Shown: piece by piece, positions 11,933 to 23,419 of the stretch
Numbering within the stretch: the first letter of the stretch is position 1
Layout of the letters: each line of letters starts with the position of its first letter
From: Melieria omissa
Lineage: Eukaryota > Arthropoda > Insecta > Diptera > Ulidiidae
Length of the DNA: 64,000 bases
NCBI GenBank assembly: GCA_963971225.1
Contig: OZ020269.1
Location: forward strand, 103,030,067-103,094,066
Direction of reading: 5' to 3'
Translations under genes and position numbers: made by a program
Notes under the pieces: generated by a model
What the model was told of the DNA's origin: nothing
The model's input: only the letters and a program-made list of their open reading frames with translations
The model's database searches: none

Positions 11933-14900
11933 GTATTAAAAAACCTCTGCACAACAGCAACAACAACAACAACTTGAGCCTATAAAACGTGCCCACTCCA
12001 ACCTACTTGAAAATCCTCTTAAAAAACAAAAAAAAAAACTATCAAACTGTTGCCGAGGATATCACTTTCATCGCCTCTTTGCTTGGCTTTGCTTGCCACA
12101 ATTAGCATGAACGCCACGTTAACGGTTTCAACAATTTTTCAAACATGAAACAATTTTTTTTAGTTGTGCTCTTTTTCTGGCGAAAAACCATCTTTACACC
12201 ATTTTTTGTCTTTTATTTTGTTTTGGTTTTTTGCCACAAAATCCGACTGCAAGATTTAGTGGAGCGAATTTTCTCACTTCTCAGTAAGTTGCGCTGGCAT
12301 GGAAATAGAATCATTTCCATCTACTCAAATTACGACAATAAGCACAAAACGCTTCACAAAAATGTTGTTAACAAAAAATAAATAAAAAAAAGTTAAATTT
12401 TCTCTTTTGAATTTGTGTGTGTGTGGCACAATGCGCAAGCGCGCTAAATCAAATTTCCACAAAGCAACAACACAATGCGGCAGTCAGCAGACCTACTGGA
12501 AATGTTTTGCCACCATGGCAGACAGTCAAAGAGTTCGAACACGATCAGCAGTGCCATAGTCTACCTGTTGAAAAAGGCATAAAGAAACATAAAACTAAAA
12601 AAAAAATTAGGAAAAAAGTTTGCCTGTTAGCTGTTGGTACGTTGTTGCGTGGTGCTATGTGGTGTGTGCTTGTATCCACCCACCGATTATGTAGTTTAGA
12701 TACAATTTCATTTGATTTTTATTATTCGCCAGTACAACAGCACAAAAGGTGTAAAAAGAAAGAGCAAATCCGCATTAGAACTTCCTTCTTCTCAGCTTTG
12801 TAGCTGAGCTGGGGCTAAGTGTGCCGCCCAGACAACGCTTTCGGGTTCGCTTACAACACGAACTTGCCACATTGTTAGTTGAATGTTTTGCTTTTGCTCA
12901 CCCAGACTTGGTTCGCACTTTCAGCTACTTTGTTGTTGTTAAACTATTGAAAAAAGATTCAGCATTTGTTTGGACTTTTATTGTTATTTAATGACCTTCA
13001 GATAATGTTGCGACACGCGGCCCACAAAACCCTAAGCGCTGCGTTCAATGAAATCACAAATTATGCGTTTGAATTTGACTTCCTGTGCCTTTCATATGAT
13101 TTAACCATAAATATTTGATCGCTCTGACGCTTCAGAGCGCCAACGTCTGAGAGCTGTCCTCATTAAAAAACCATTAGTTTTGTTTTTAGAAATTAAATTG
13201 CCCACACTTTAGAGCCCTCAAAATAATCATTATGATAGTGTTTTAGTTTTAACACTACTTTCAATTAGACCAAACAAGCCGATGCCTACAATTAATTGAC
13301 TCTTAAAATTAGACGAAATTATAAAACTTACTTAGCGAACTTGTCGAACTAGAAATAATAATTGAACACAGAATTATTTCTCATACAACAGAAAATTAAA
13401 GTGTATTTCCAAATTAGCAAAAGTAATCTGATTCATTTAGATTCGAAATTTTAAAAATCCGGATCTGCTTTACTTTATCAAGGGGTCGAATTGGTTTACC
13501 ACGGATTTATTAGTTACCTCTACAACTCTTTAAACCCTTCGCCCCGAATTTTACCCTGTGGCTCAATATTACTTTTTGGTATTTAAATCATGAAAGATTT
13601 GCCTAAGAAGTGTGTACATGGCATTTGAAGTCGCCACGCCTCTTTGTTAATGTTCAAGAGCTAGTTTACTTTTAAACAATTTTAGCTTAAAACGGGTTAA
13701 ATAATTTTTTTACCAATATTTTTTAATTATAGAAAAATTATTTAATATTTATGGAAAATTACAAAAGTTTCACTTTTTGATTTTATTTAACGGTTATTTT
13801 TTATCAAAGGCGCCCAATCTGTAGACTTCAATTAGGACACAAACTTGACTTTGAACAATTTTAGCTCAAAACCGGTTTAATAAATTTTGTATCAATCTTT
13901 TTTAATTACAGAAAAATTATTTAATATTTATGAAAAAATACAAAATTATCACTTTTTGATTTTATTTCACTATTACTAAGGAATCAGGGTTTTGATCAAA
14001 CGCGCCCAATTCGTAGACTTCAATTAGAACACAAACTTTCCCTGATATCGCTGCAAATTATTGGAATTTATTTTCGGGATAACAGTAACATTTTTGTCAT
14101 TTGCTTTGAATTCACTTCTAAAAATATTAATTTGTTGGTGCCTACTTAAATTAAACCCATAAATCAATCGCAGCTTTTGCTATGAGCTGACAAGTAGGTG
14201 AAGTTTCTCTCAGGCAACTTTGGGGTCGAAAGGGTTAAGAAGGGAATCACAATGAGCCAATTTGGCCTCAGAGTGGAAATGCGATCTCCCTTCCCCACCT
14301 AACCTAACTACTGTACGACCCTTCGAGTGGTACGAACTCCTTCGTATGAGAAAGTTTATTACTGGGTTCTGTAAAGCGCTCATTGTGCCTTCGTTTCTGC
14401 TTATTCGGAGGTGTTACTCGAAAACGTAAAGGTTGGTGTCTTTGATGCGCTTTTTTTGAATAATGTAGAGTTGGGAAACTATCAGAGAGAAAGATAAATT
14501 AAAAAATTTAGGGAATAATGGTACCAAAACAGGTAGAAATCGAACGTATGAAATCTGGAAGATAAAAAAGATCAGTGATCGGTGAACATCGGATTCTACG
14601 AGGTGGTCAGGTGTCCTTAGAAATATCCAGCTATAAGAGACTCATAATTTTACTAAATTAAACAGTTTACAAATTTGTAGCATTTTTCTTTTGTTTTTAT
14701 TATCGAGTTTTAGGTTAGGTAGTGTGTTTAGTGTGTTTTGCCTTTTTATTCTACAATAAAAAAAGGAATCAATACTCAACATTTGGCTATGTTTGAACTA
14801 AGGCTTTAAATTCTCCAGCACTTGAAGTACAAAAGTGGCAAACAATCGAACGATTTTGTACGCCACTGTAGGTAATCTTATGATTGGTTTGATTAACTTA

Positions 14901-15046
14901 AGGAAGCGGAAAAAATGTTTTCAGTTATTCCCAAACATATTTAAGTTCAAACTTAAATACTCGATTTATTCATCGACTTATTTATTTGATTCCACTTGCT
15001 TACATTTCTACATTTCATTTAAAATTTTCTGCAAGCCGTCAACGTT
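11933..15046. other. Non-coding stretch with no recognised gene
   Basis: Unique-looking sequence with short CAA and GT runs (11950, 12412). Open frames at 12145-12381 and 12417-12803 have no recognisable domain and span low-complexity A-rich tracts. A tandem duplication at 13676-14033 is listed separately. The part from 14.2 to 15.0 kb contains a cacctaacctaac tract (near 14300), as often left by LINE 3' ends. Confidence 0.45.
13676..14033. repeat. Imperfect tandem duplication, about 180-bp unit, two copies
   Basis: Unit 1 starts aacaattttagcttaaaac and unit 2 aacaattttagctcaaaac. Both continue through agaaaaattatttaatattt and cactttttgattttattt, then gcgcccaat and gtagacttcaatta. The sequence is non-coding. 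Confidence 0.8.
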
Positions 15047-15241
15047 TGCGACTTCTGCCGCAGTTGCCGTAATGAAGTGGAGGAAGCGACTATTAGTCAC
15101 CTTCTCTGCCGCTGCCGGTTCCATCTAGACGAAGATGGAAATGCCTAGGCTTTCCCTTCTTCGACAACTTAAGTGGCTTGAATAGGCTTCTCGATTTGCA
15201 GTAAGACAGAACCTCAAATTCTGGTATCACAACGGGCCCAT
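15047..15241 (+). pseudogene. LINE C-terminal zinc knuckle and 3' UTR fragment
   Basis: One frame from 15047 reads CDFCRSCRNEVEEATISHLL followed by CRCRF, a CX2C...HX4C-type knuckle at the end of Jockey/R1-group ORF2 proteins. After a frameshift it continues as LGFPFFDNLSGLN and stops at 15202-15204. About 15 bases further on, 15218-15241 reads ctggtatcacaacgggcc, which also occurs near the 3' ends of the SINEs at 17.6 and 53.9 kb. This suggests the 3' UTR of a LINE partner. Only about 195 bp are recognisable. Confidence 0.65.
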
Positions 15242-16031
15242 TTCACGACCTTATTTTGCGCATATCTTCTCTCACCAATGCTTATCTTACATTCATTAGT
15301 TTTTCATCAAAATCCTACGAAGACTTCCACTTCCTGCAAAAGGAGCGAAAGTAGTATTTTTTCTACATCATCCTTTCTTTAAAGACATTCTCTTTTCCTC
15401 TCATCTACTCACTTTTTATTTATTTTCTATTTATTTTTTTTAGTAACCTTTTCCATCCAAAAATATATCATTAATAAATAAGTATCCTAACGTTAATATT
15501 TCTAACCGGTAATTGGAGGTCGGCGGCGAAGAGAAAGTCCATCTGGATCGCCTGGGGTGAACTTTTGTAACCCTTGTGTTGTATACTTGACTTAGATTTA
15601 TAAATTCATAGCTCATGTAGGTCCAAAAGTGCATCCGAGCAATTTGAGTATATTTTATCACGAAATTCTATCTAGTTGGAGCCTTAGGAGTGCCGGGAAC
15701 ATACATATTTAAAAACTATGGCAATCTAAGCAAATTTTATTTCAGGGACCCTTCATTCATATTAGCTGGCTAAGAATCCCGAAGTGAGTAGTTAGTATTT
15801 CTAAAGTTGAGGCGTTTATCCATGAGCTGTTTGACACTCTTATGGCTTAGCCTTGGTTAGGTTCCCCTGAAGATCCTATGTGAGAGTTCCCATTAGTCAA
15901 ACGAGTTTCAATAAAGTTAGTGGTAGATTAGGTTAAGTTACAGAAAGTATGTGTGCAACATGTACTTTTACTCAGAGGCCCTGTTGGTTCTGATTCCTTT
16001 TGTTTCGGATCCAGTGTCCACAAGAGATACA
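15242..16031. other. Non-coding stretch, nothing recognised
   Basis: No domain, repeat array or element terminus that I can support. The open frame at 15440-15661 has no recognisable content. Confidence 0.4.
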
Positions 16032-17240
16032 TAAAGGGTGTGCACACCAAAATCGGGACACTTTAAAACCCCTGTATCTTTTAAAATAAAAGTCTTCGAA
16101 AAGTAAAATTTTAGACGTAAGTACTCCATGACTTGGCTTTCAATATACAAGTAAAAAAATTTTGCAAAACCCGTTTTATTAGTGAGAAAATGGCAAACGA
16201 AGACGAACGTAGAAAACTCATCTTGCACGAACACACTACGAATCCCAACCTCAGTATACGCCGAATTACAAAAAAGCTAAATTTTGCACCATCGACATGC
16301 AGTAAAGTGTTGAAAAATTGTAATGAAAGGCTGAGGGTTGATCGTAAGGCAGGTAGTGGTGGTGACCATGGCCAGAAGAAGGTTAGATGCACGAAGAAAG
16401 TGATTGCCGCACTTAAAAAAAAATCGGAAAATCGTGGAGAAATCGTCATCGTTCGTCCAGAAAGCCAAGAGACGAGCAAGCTTGAAGAGTTACAAGGCTC
16501 AAGTAGTACCAGATTGGGACGCGAAACGAAATCTCATCGTGTAGAACCGTTGTCGTAACTTGTTCGAAAATTTGCTAAGGAAATGATCATGGATGATGAA
16601 ACATACTGCTTGAACAACATTACATTTTTAGCTGGGCAAGATTTCTACGCAGCCACGAATCGTCAAGATGTTGCAGATGAATACAAGGTGAAATCAAGGA
16701 CAAACTTCCCAAAGAAGACCATGGTTTGGCAAGCCATCTGCTCGTGTGGTTTTAAAACAAACCCTTTTGTAACAGTTGGTGCAATGAATGGCAATATTTA
16801 CCGGGAAGAATGTCTCGAAAAGAGACTGCTGCCTCTCATTCGTCGCCACACATCAAAACTCTTGTTTTGGCCTGACTTGGTTACTTGCCACTACTCAAGG
16901 GAATCTCTGTAGTGGTATGAAGAGAATATTCTCCATATGGGATGGAATATGTACAGCGCGAGTGTGATCTGCATAACAGCCCGGAACTCCGCCCTATCGA
17001 AAACTAGTGGTCGATAGTTATAGGCATTTTAAAGAAGAGTGTTGCGAGGGTATCGACAGAAGAAGAGTTCCGGAAAGTACGGTTGGTGGCATACGGAGGA
17101 AAAAAATATAAATAAATCTGGACTATATCATACCTTAAAGACCGCAGAATAGAAATAAATTGCAAACAAAATTATAGATTACTTCGTTTTATTTTTATAT
17201 CAGAAAACAAGTGTCCCGATTTTGGTGTGCACACCCTTTA
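16032..17240 (+). mobile_element. Tc1-like DNA transposon with perfect 30-bp terminal inverted repeats and TA duplication
   Basis: The terminal repeat, which begins AAGGGTGTGCACACCAAAAT, occupies 16034-16063. Its exact 30-base complement is at 17209-17238. TA dinucleotides flank both ends (16032-16033 and 17239-17240), as expected for Tc1/mariner transposition. The element is 1205 bp, a normal autonomous size, but the transposase is frameshifted (see next entry). The intact ends mean it could still be moved in trans. Confidence 0.95.
16190..17110 (+). pseudogene. Tc1-like transposase, frameshifted
   Basis: The likely start is 16190 (MANEDERRKLILHEHTTNPN). The first about 110 residues form the paired helix-turn-helix DNA-binding region (LSIRRITKKLNFAPSTCSKV). 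The frame breaks near 16550. It resumes at 16583 with IMDDETYCL, holding the first catalytic aspartate, then FPKKTMVWQAICSCG and LLFWPDL with the second aspartate. An in-frame stop follows at 16910-16912. After a further shift the text SPELRPIEN carries the final glutamate, immediately followed by a stop where a tryptophan is usual in the family. About 40 residues separate the second D from the E, but the frame breaks make the exact spacing unreliable. It is a DDE-type enzyme, dead in this copy. Confidence 0.88.
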
Positions 17241-17387
17241 CTTGTAATTTCTCTGTTTTATCCTTTGCTTCCAACGACAACATAGAAATGCTCAGGTCCT
17301 CAAATCAACAATCAACCCTTTTGCTATTCTGTTGCCGTAGGGCAACATGCTACCTTGTGGACGTCTGAACCCTCTATAGCTTCAGGA

Positions 17388-17975
17388 ATACATATTTTGG
17401 TAGAGAATTTAAGTTTGAAAACCAAAATACTCTTGGTGGAAGTGTTCCTATGCTATGAAAGTTGGGACTTAGAAAATTATGTTGCTACTTACAAAATTTT
17501 AAATAATCCTTTTATCCGGGGAGATATAATTCGAACTAATGTTTTGCGTGGTTCATAAGATTTGAATAATTGTTTTGAAGGGCATTAAAAACTTGGTTTG
17601 TTGGTTGCAGTAGCTGCCTCTGTATGAGACACACTAAGGCCTATATGACCCGTTGTGATACCACAAATTCCACCCGTTTGAAACGTGTACGCATCACTGT
17701 TTTCTCCAACATGTGTAACAACACATATTTCAAGTGGATGGGGAAGGGCGAGGGGACCTACAGTTTAAAGCCGAATCCGATCGGCAGTTTTAGCAATTTT
17801 CAATCTTCATGTGGATATAGATAGAAGTAGAAGTAAGTAGAAGAGCATTTCACCAGCCCGAGCTAGGATTCGAACCTAGGGCTTTGGTATGAGAAGCCAG
17901 CGTCCGGCCCGCTGGACTATCAAGGACGGCCAATAAAAAATTTGATGGGACATATTATCTCAGTAGTCCAGAAAG
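17388..17975. repeat. Dispersed repeat copy (17388-17595 plus 17932-17975), interrupted by a SINE; paralogue at 44172-44405
   Basis: Shared phrases with the 44-kb copy include aaaccaaaatact, ggaatgttcc versus gaagtgttcct, ctatgaaagttg, atccttttatccg, cataagat.tgaataat and tattatctcagtagtc. The repeat is non-coding. The 44-kb copy lacks the SINE, so it preserves the uninterrupted site. Confidence 0.75.
17596..17931 (-). mobile_element. tRNA-derived SINE, minus strand, about 336 bp
   Basis: Read on the minus strand, the head starts GGCCGTCCTTGATAGTCCAG. It has a B box GGTTCGAATCC (17866-17876 on plus) and an A-box-like block at 17909-17919. The head matches the SINE at 53464-53920 almost throughout. 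The central block at 17753-17785 shares GCCGATCGGATTCGGC and AAACTGTAGGTCCC with the other copies. The 3' end reads TGTGTCTC then CAGAGGCAGCTACTGCAACC. An imperfect target duplication (attaaaaacttg at 17584-17595, aataaaaaatttg at 17932-17944) flanks it. It is non-coding. Confidence 0.88.
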
Positions 17976-20035
17976 AGTTAACATAGTTTCAAATATTAGG
18001 AATAGTATGTAATTAATAAACTGAATGTTTGAGTTTAAAGAAAAGTTACACATTTTCTGAATATTATTTCTTTACATCGTCAAGAAAAAAACAGCAGAAA
18101 TGTGAAATTTTTAATTTGAATTTTTAACTTAAATTCATATACATTTTTCCAAGAATTCATTTCATACATAATGTGCTATATAGTCAAATTTTCAGAAATA
18201 TCTAAATGTTCTAAACAGGTTCCTTACTCCTTTAACATCCTTACAGTACTATTTCGCTTCACTGTACATTAATCACTTATTAAAACACCACTTTCCACTT
18301 AAGCGATATGAAGTTCTGACAACACTGTTGAACTAACTATTAATTTTTTACCCAAAGGTATAAAAACATTTAAAAAAGACCAAACAAAAACTGTCTAAAA
18401 AAACTCAGTCATTGTGCCTGAAATATGAACAGCGATAATGACTTGTCACAATTTCTGACAAGTTGCGGTGCGTCAAGCGTGAACACGGCACAAGTTGGAT
18501 GGGGAACAGCCAGCGCCACGGTCAAATGGTTTCTAATGAAATTATTTCCACCTCGCCCGGAGCAAGAATCACAAACGAAATGGAAATTTTACTTTGTAAT
18601 AATTGTAATGAGCAGATAGAAATCAATTTCAGCCAAAAGTGCCAAGAGATAATCATTCGAAAAAAAACAGAAAAGGATCAAAAGAGCGTGTCAAATTGTA
18701 TAATGCACAGTGGAGAAATGAATGATTGCTGCCGCAAAAAAAACCATGCGACCGCTGTGAATATGACATTATTTGAGAGCTGAAGAGTGCTGGTTGAAGA
18801 GGATGTGTCACTCAGCGTGAGATGGAATTTTGACAGGCAGCTGAAGTGCAATTTGTCACAGCTCAATGCATTAGAAAGCATTAAAGGATTTTTTCAAATG
18901 GTGGAGTCGCTGGTGATAAGTAAACCACGTTTTCAACCGGTCGACGGCAAACAGGTGGAAAATTATTAAATTTTAACTGTGCATATTGAAAGCATTCGAC
19001 CAACAATGTTGGCCTAATGACACGTCACACACGTTGGCTTTCGGTTTGCATTTTTTACATGTGTTATCATTAATTTCCACTTGACTTTGTACAAAACAAA
19101 TTTCTTATGAAAAATGTACACACACAACAATTTCACACAATGCCGCCGAAACGCCATGTGTGACAGCATTCGAACACAAAAGTGTGACAACAACGCCTCA
19201 CTGCCAGTCGGGCAGCATGTGCGCGCTTCTTATGCGCTCGTCCTCGGGCAATGCCATATCGACAACGTCTCATCAATATTCATGTCACTTGGCAGCATTG
19301 TCTCTTAACCGAGAACGTGTCAATGTGTTGTCAATGATAAGACAACACAACACAAAACAACACAACCAGCGGCAACAGCAATCAAACAGCCCAGCCCCGT
19401 CCAGCCCCAGCAGCAATGAATACGACGAACACGAAGACAGCTAAAGGATGCAATGCCCTCTTAAGGTCTTCCTTGTTTTTCGCTCTTTTTTCTCGTTGGC
19501 CTTCGTTTGCACGTATTTCGTTGCACAACAAGAAATGAAGTAATAAAAGCCAGTTCGTAACAAGAATTTATTCTATTATCAAGTTTCGCCGAAATGCATT
19601 ACACATACGATGCGGTGCATTTTTGTATGTCTACACAAAAGGAATTATATAAAAATTTATATTTAATAGATATGCATATATATTACAATTTGGTTTGATA
19701 TGTTGACAAACATATGAGAAAACACGACCAAGAATTATTTTTACAAAAATCTATCGTAAAAAATATTTTCAGTAATGTCTTAACATCATTTTGGAGACAA
19801 CAGAAGAGGACTTTTCAGTTAAAAATTTTGGTACGAAGCGTCTCACGACACCCACAAGTAATTAAAAAAGCCAACTTAACCCTTCAATTTCTATAGAGGA
19901 AAACATTTTTTCTGTTATTACTCCTGTTGCATGTTAAGTTTAGATGGTAAAAATAAAATTTTGTTGATACCTTGGAAAATAGTTTTACGATTATTTACCA
20001 TAGTCCATAGAAGTGGTTTTATCTATTTTAGTGTT
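17976..20035. other. Non-coding stretch, no recognised gene
   Basis: The part at 18.4-19.5 kb is GC-richer and unique-looking, with acaacacaac microsatellite-like text near 19340. Open frames at 18425-18783 and 19114-19444 lack recognisable domains. Confidence 0.45.
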
Positions 20036-20125
20036 GGGTACCACTGGGACTCGAACCTAGGTCGCGCGTTACTGTTCACTTGCAATTCAATGCACTTACC
20101 AGCTGAGCGATGGCGATCGGCAGCA
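20036..20125 (-). mobile_element. Isolated tRNA-like SINE head, minus strand
   Basis: On the minus strand, CGCTCAGCTGGTAAG (A-box-like) is followed about 42 bases later by a perfect B box GGTTCGAGTCC (20047-20057 on plus). The sequence between does not fold as a complete tRNA with matching acceptor arms, and no shared body block follows. A SINE head of a third type is therefore more likely than a functional tRNA gene. Confidence 0.6.
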
Positions 20126-20417
20126 ATAAACAAAATTATTTCACAATATGGAAACACGTGGTGTTTGTTCGACTCTTTTCCACATACTTTCGTTTCTATT
20201 CGCAGAAAACCATTAGAAATCAAATATTTAAACATTAAAGAAAAAATTTAAGAATAATCGATGGAATAAATGGTCAAACTATGTAAATATTTTAGACTAT
20301 GTCCCAAACATTTAAATCAGTTTTAAGCTCATCTTTAAGCATCTAATTATGGGATTCGAGATCAATAGTAGGAAAGGACGAAAAACTTAATACGTTCAGT
20401 CTCGGCATTAAGTCAAG

Positions 20418-20745
20418 TGTCCACTATAGAGTTTTTTCGGTAGAGTGTAGATCGTAGAGACTCTACCTGTTGTGTGTCCACTACAACGCGACTCTACCAC
20501 TTTAGCGCTCTACGTAGAGATGGTATAGTGACAATTTGAGTAAAGCTCTACCATGGGCTCTGCCGACTATGTTCTCTGTAGAAACATTTTTCTCTATGGT
20601 AGAAGTTGTGTATCCACTGTACAGTTTTTGGGTGAGAAAGCTCTACCATAGAGTGGATTTAGAGCTCTACGAGTGTAGCCACTACTCTAAGTTGCTCTAA
20701 ATGGGAGTTTTCTCTGGCTCTACGGAAAACACTCTATAGTGGACA
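20418..20745. mobile_element. MITE with 15-bp perfect ends, interior rich in CTCTAC/GTAGAG
   Basis: TGTCCACTATAGAGT at 20418-20432 is exactly complemented at 20731-20745, and similarity continues for about 14 more bases with a few mismatches. The 328-bp interior contains many ctctac and gtagag motifs in both orientations, so the whole unit can fold on itself. No target-site duplication could be defined and no protein is encoded. Confidence 0.7.
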
Positions 20746-21549
20746 TGTGGCTTTAGGTTTTGGGTTTAGATTCTAACTAGAGTCGCAAAAGAGTTTCTAG
20801 CTTTTGATACATAATGAGTTTGTGTTTAAAGTAAAAATTATTCAAAACTTTAAATATGTTTTACACTTCAATCAAAACCAAATTTTATAGGAAATTTCTT
20901 TCTAAAAACACAAAATCGTTAGATTTTATCGATGGTAAAGTTATATTTCAAATGAAAAAATTGGAATGCTTAGGCGCAAAATTTGGGTAAAATAAAAGTG
21001 GTACGCTCCTTATTCAACGTTCGTCAAATTTCATTTGTTTTTTTTTTATTTTCAAACCTTCTTTGATTTAAGATGAATAAAAAATCCAAACAATTATTCA
21101 GATCAGTCAAGCCATTTTCGGGTTTGATGCTTTCTTGTTTGATTTGGATGCGACGGCATCGAAGAAGAACATGATCACAAAAAAAATGTTTTTTTGAAGT
21201 GTTTAGAGGATTTGAAATAAAAGTTGGCACAAATACAAATTGAGGGGGATTACTTTGATGGAGGCAAAATAGATATTTATGATTAAATAATATGAATAAA
21301 TAATTTTTGGAAAGACAGACACAGACAGACCTGGTATTTATAGATCTGTAATCAAATTTACTGAAAAAAAGGAAAAAAAAAGATTGACATTGACAAGTAT
21401 TAGTAAGTAAGTATTAGAAACTCATAAGATTGTTCGGCATTTACAAAAATGTTTCCGATATCTTTTTATAAAAAGTGACCAGATAAGAACGATAAGAAAA
21501 GAAATTTAAACCAATCTGTAACGGTTTGAGGTATCAAAATTACTCTGGC
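20746..21549. other. Non-coding stretch, nothing recognised
   Basis: AT-rich, with short homopolymers only. Confidence 0.4.
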
Positions 21550-22531
21550 TTTGTTTTGAACTTTTATTCATGCCATATGACCGCCTCGGCTTTGCTGGCC
21601 CGTGTTGCCAGATCGGGAGATTTCCTCTTAGATTTTGGATATGATTGGCCTTTTAGGATAATTCTTAGAAGAAATAACTACATGGCAGAAAATTTAGAAG
21701 ATTCTGATGGTGATACATCTGACATCATTAGTGGCACTGAATCCTTGATTATTGAAAGCTAAAGTGTGTAATTAAATTTCATAAAGATTTATGTGTTAAG
21801 TTTTGTTTCTGTTAAGTTGTTGTTAAGCTGAAACTAAATGAATATCTATATACAAATATTTTTATTTTTTATGAGAAGTTTAATTCCTTAGTTAATAATA
21901 ACAAAAATTAAAAAAAAATTAGGAGATTGTTTAAATTTTTGGTACGAAATTTCAGTTTAATTTTAAGATTTAGGAGAAAGTCATTTCAGGTATCTGGCAA
22001 CATTGTTGCTGGGAGTGCTTCAAGCGCTTGGTCCAAATTTTGATGACTCGGTTCAATATGCGCGGCGTTACTCTAGCAATGGTATCTCGAATGATGGCCT
22101 CGAGATCGCGCAAAATGGTTGGCTTGTAAACGTAAGATCAGGAGCTCATTTTTATGGTCGTCAGGCACAATCTTATAAGGATTTATGCCAAAATTCAATC
22201 GCGAAATAAGCCGAATTGATTCTCTGGTGATGCCCAAATGAGCCGATCGACGTCGAAGTGAATTTTTTTTTATACTGGCCACAACGGCGGCTATGTTTTC
22301 TTCATTTCGCATAAATCTCTGTCTGATTGGTGGCTTAAGGTTCAAAAAAGTGTTCGAAACGCTTAAACTTTTCAACGGTGCAAGGAATCGTCTGCTGATG
22401 ATAGAACTCGCATCGAAATTCGAGTTGGAATTTCGATTATATTTTTTAATAATTTCGCAAGTTCGGCAAACGTAAAACAATGCATTATGTAATGACAAAC
22501 TACACTGAATATTTTGACATTTAAACGTCAT
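21550..22531 (-). pseudogene. Tc3-like (DUF4817-type) transposase relic, internally deleted and split by a hAT-like element
   Basis: On the minus strand, RFMRNEENIAAVVASI and SLRRRSAHLGITRESI match the helix-turn-helix region of the insect Tc1/mariner transposase group that has an N-terminal DUF4817 domain. The text then jumps, with a frame change near 22100, to RDLEAIIRDTIARVTPRILN followed by RVIKIWTKRLKHSQQ, which is the extreme C-terminus. The whole catalytic core is therefore missing. Skipping the inserted element and one target-duplication copy (21592-22005), the same frame carries on as SRGGHMA and stops near 21575. SRGGHM is the usual C-terminal signature of the group, seen again at 52.0 kb. 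Confidence 0.8.
21592..22013. mobile_element. Short hAT-like element (21600-22005), relative of the 10.3-kb element in inverse orientation
   Basis: Ends are CCGTGTTGCCAGAT at 21600 and the complement of CAATGTTGCCAGAT ending at 22005. The subterminal sequences match the 10342-11924 element with left and right swapped: GGAGATTTCC follows the left end here, and TTTCAGGTATCTGG precedes the right end. Flanking octamers TTGCTGGC (21592-21599) and TTGCTGGG (22006-22013) match at 7 of 8 positions. The 406-bp interior contains a small acidic open frame (MAENLEDSDGDTSDIISG..., starting near 21681), which could be the tail of a lost transposase or chance. Confidence 0.82.
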
Positions 22532-23400
22532 TAATATCTTTCATAGTTGCTGAAACATCCCATTTAGAAAAACTATCACTGCTACAACTCCAGTTTAATA
22601 TTTCCATTATTTTTTAGAAAAGCAAAGAAGCAAACTATATACCACCAAGTTTATGTTACTGTTTCGCATTAATTTCTTATTTTCCCAGGACCATTTCCAC
22701 AGATCATAAAATCATAGACACCTCCACTGAAACAGTTGGTTGTACCACAGCTATGCGCTATTTGTAGCCAACTTAAAGCAAATCTTTTATACCAAATCGA
22801 ATGAAAACACTCGTAAATACCAGCACACACAAAATTAATCGTTCCAATGTTCGCTTGGCGGGTGGGAGAGCTGTCAAACGGAATCCAAATAATACAAACA
22901 AGTGAACAAAGCAAACAACGAGACATTTTTATCGTTCGTACAGATAATAAACAATAATCTATTGTTTGTGGACGGACAGCGAGTAGTCGTCCAAGGGTGC
23001 TAACTATGTGACAAATATTGTAACGTAATGTGATCGAAGCAAAGTGTGTGCTTCAAGAAGATATCAAGTGACGATTGAATGTGTGACACGTACATGGGGA
23101 CAGGTCGATTGTTTTATTTTTTTTTTTTGGAGCACAAACGAAGATATCATAGAACATACATTAATTGTTATTTTATACAAGTAGAAAAGTGAGTTCAGAT
23201 TTCTGTTCGGGATGGGGAAATGAGAAGCTTTCTCTTTTGTCAAAATTGATTGATTTTCGCGAACCATTTCCATTATTGAATCGCAATATCTATTAACTAA
23301 TTTAATGTTTGACTTACAGAAAAATGAAAGACAAAATCTATCCATTTCTGAAACGGTTGATGACTGGTGATAAAAAATGAATCACTTACGACTTACATTT
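22532..23400. other. Non-coding stretch, nothing recognised
   Basis: No domain or repeat that I can support. Confidence 0.4.
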
Positions 23401-23419
23401 AGCAAGAACGGTGAAGGTG

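Noticed and set aside
20036..20125. Functional tRNA gene
   Set aside because: A and B boxes are good, but the acceptor arms do not pair and the anticodon arm is not convincing; SINE head preferred.
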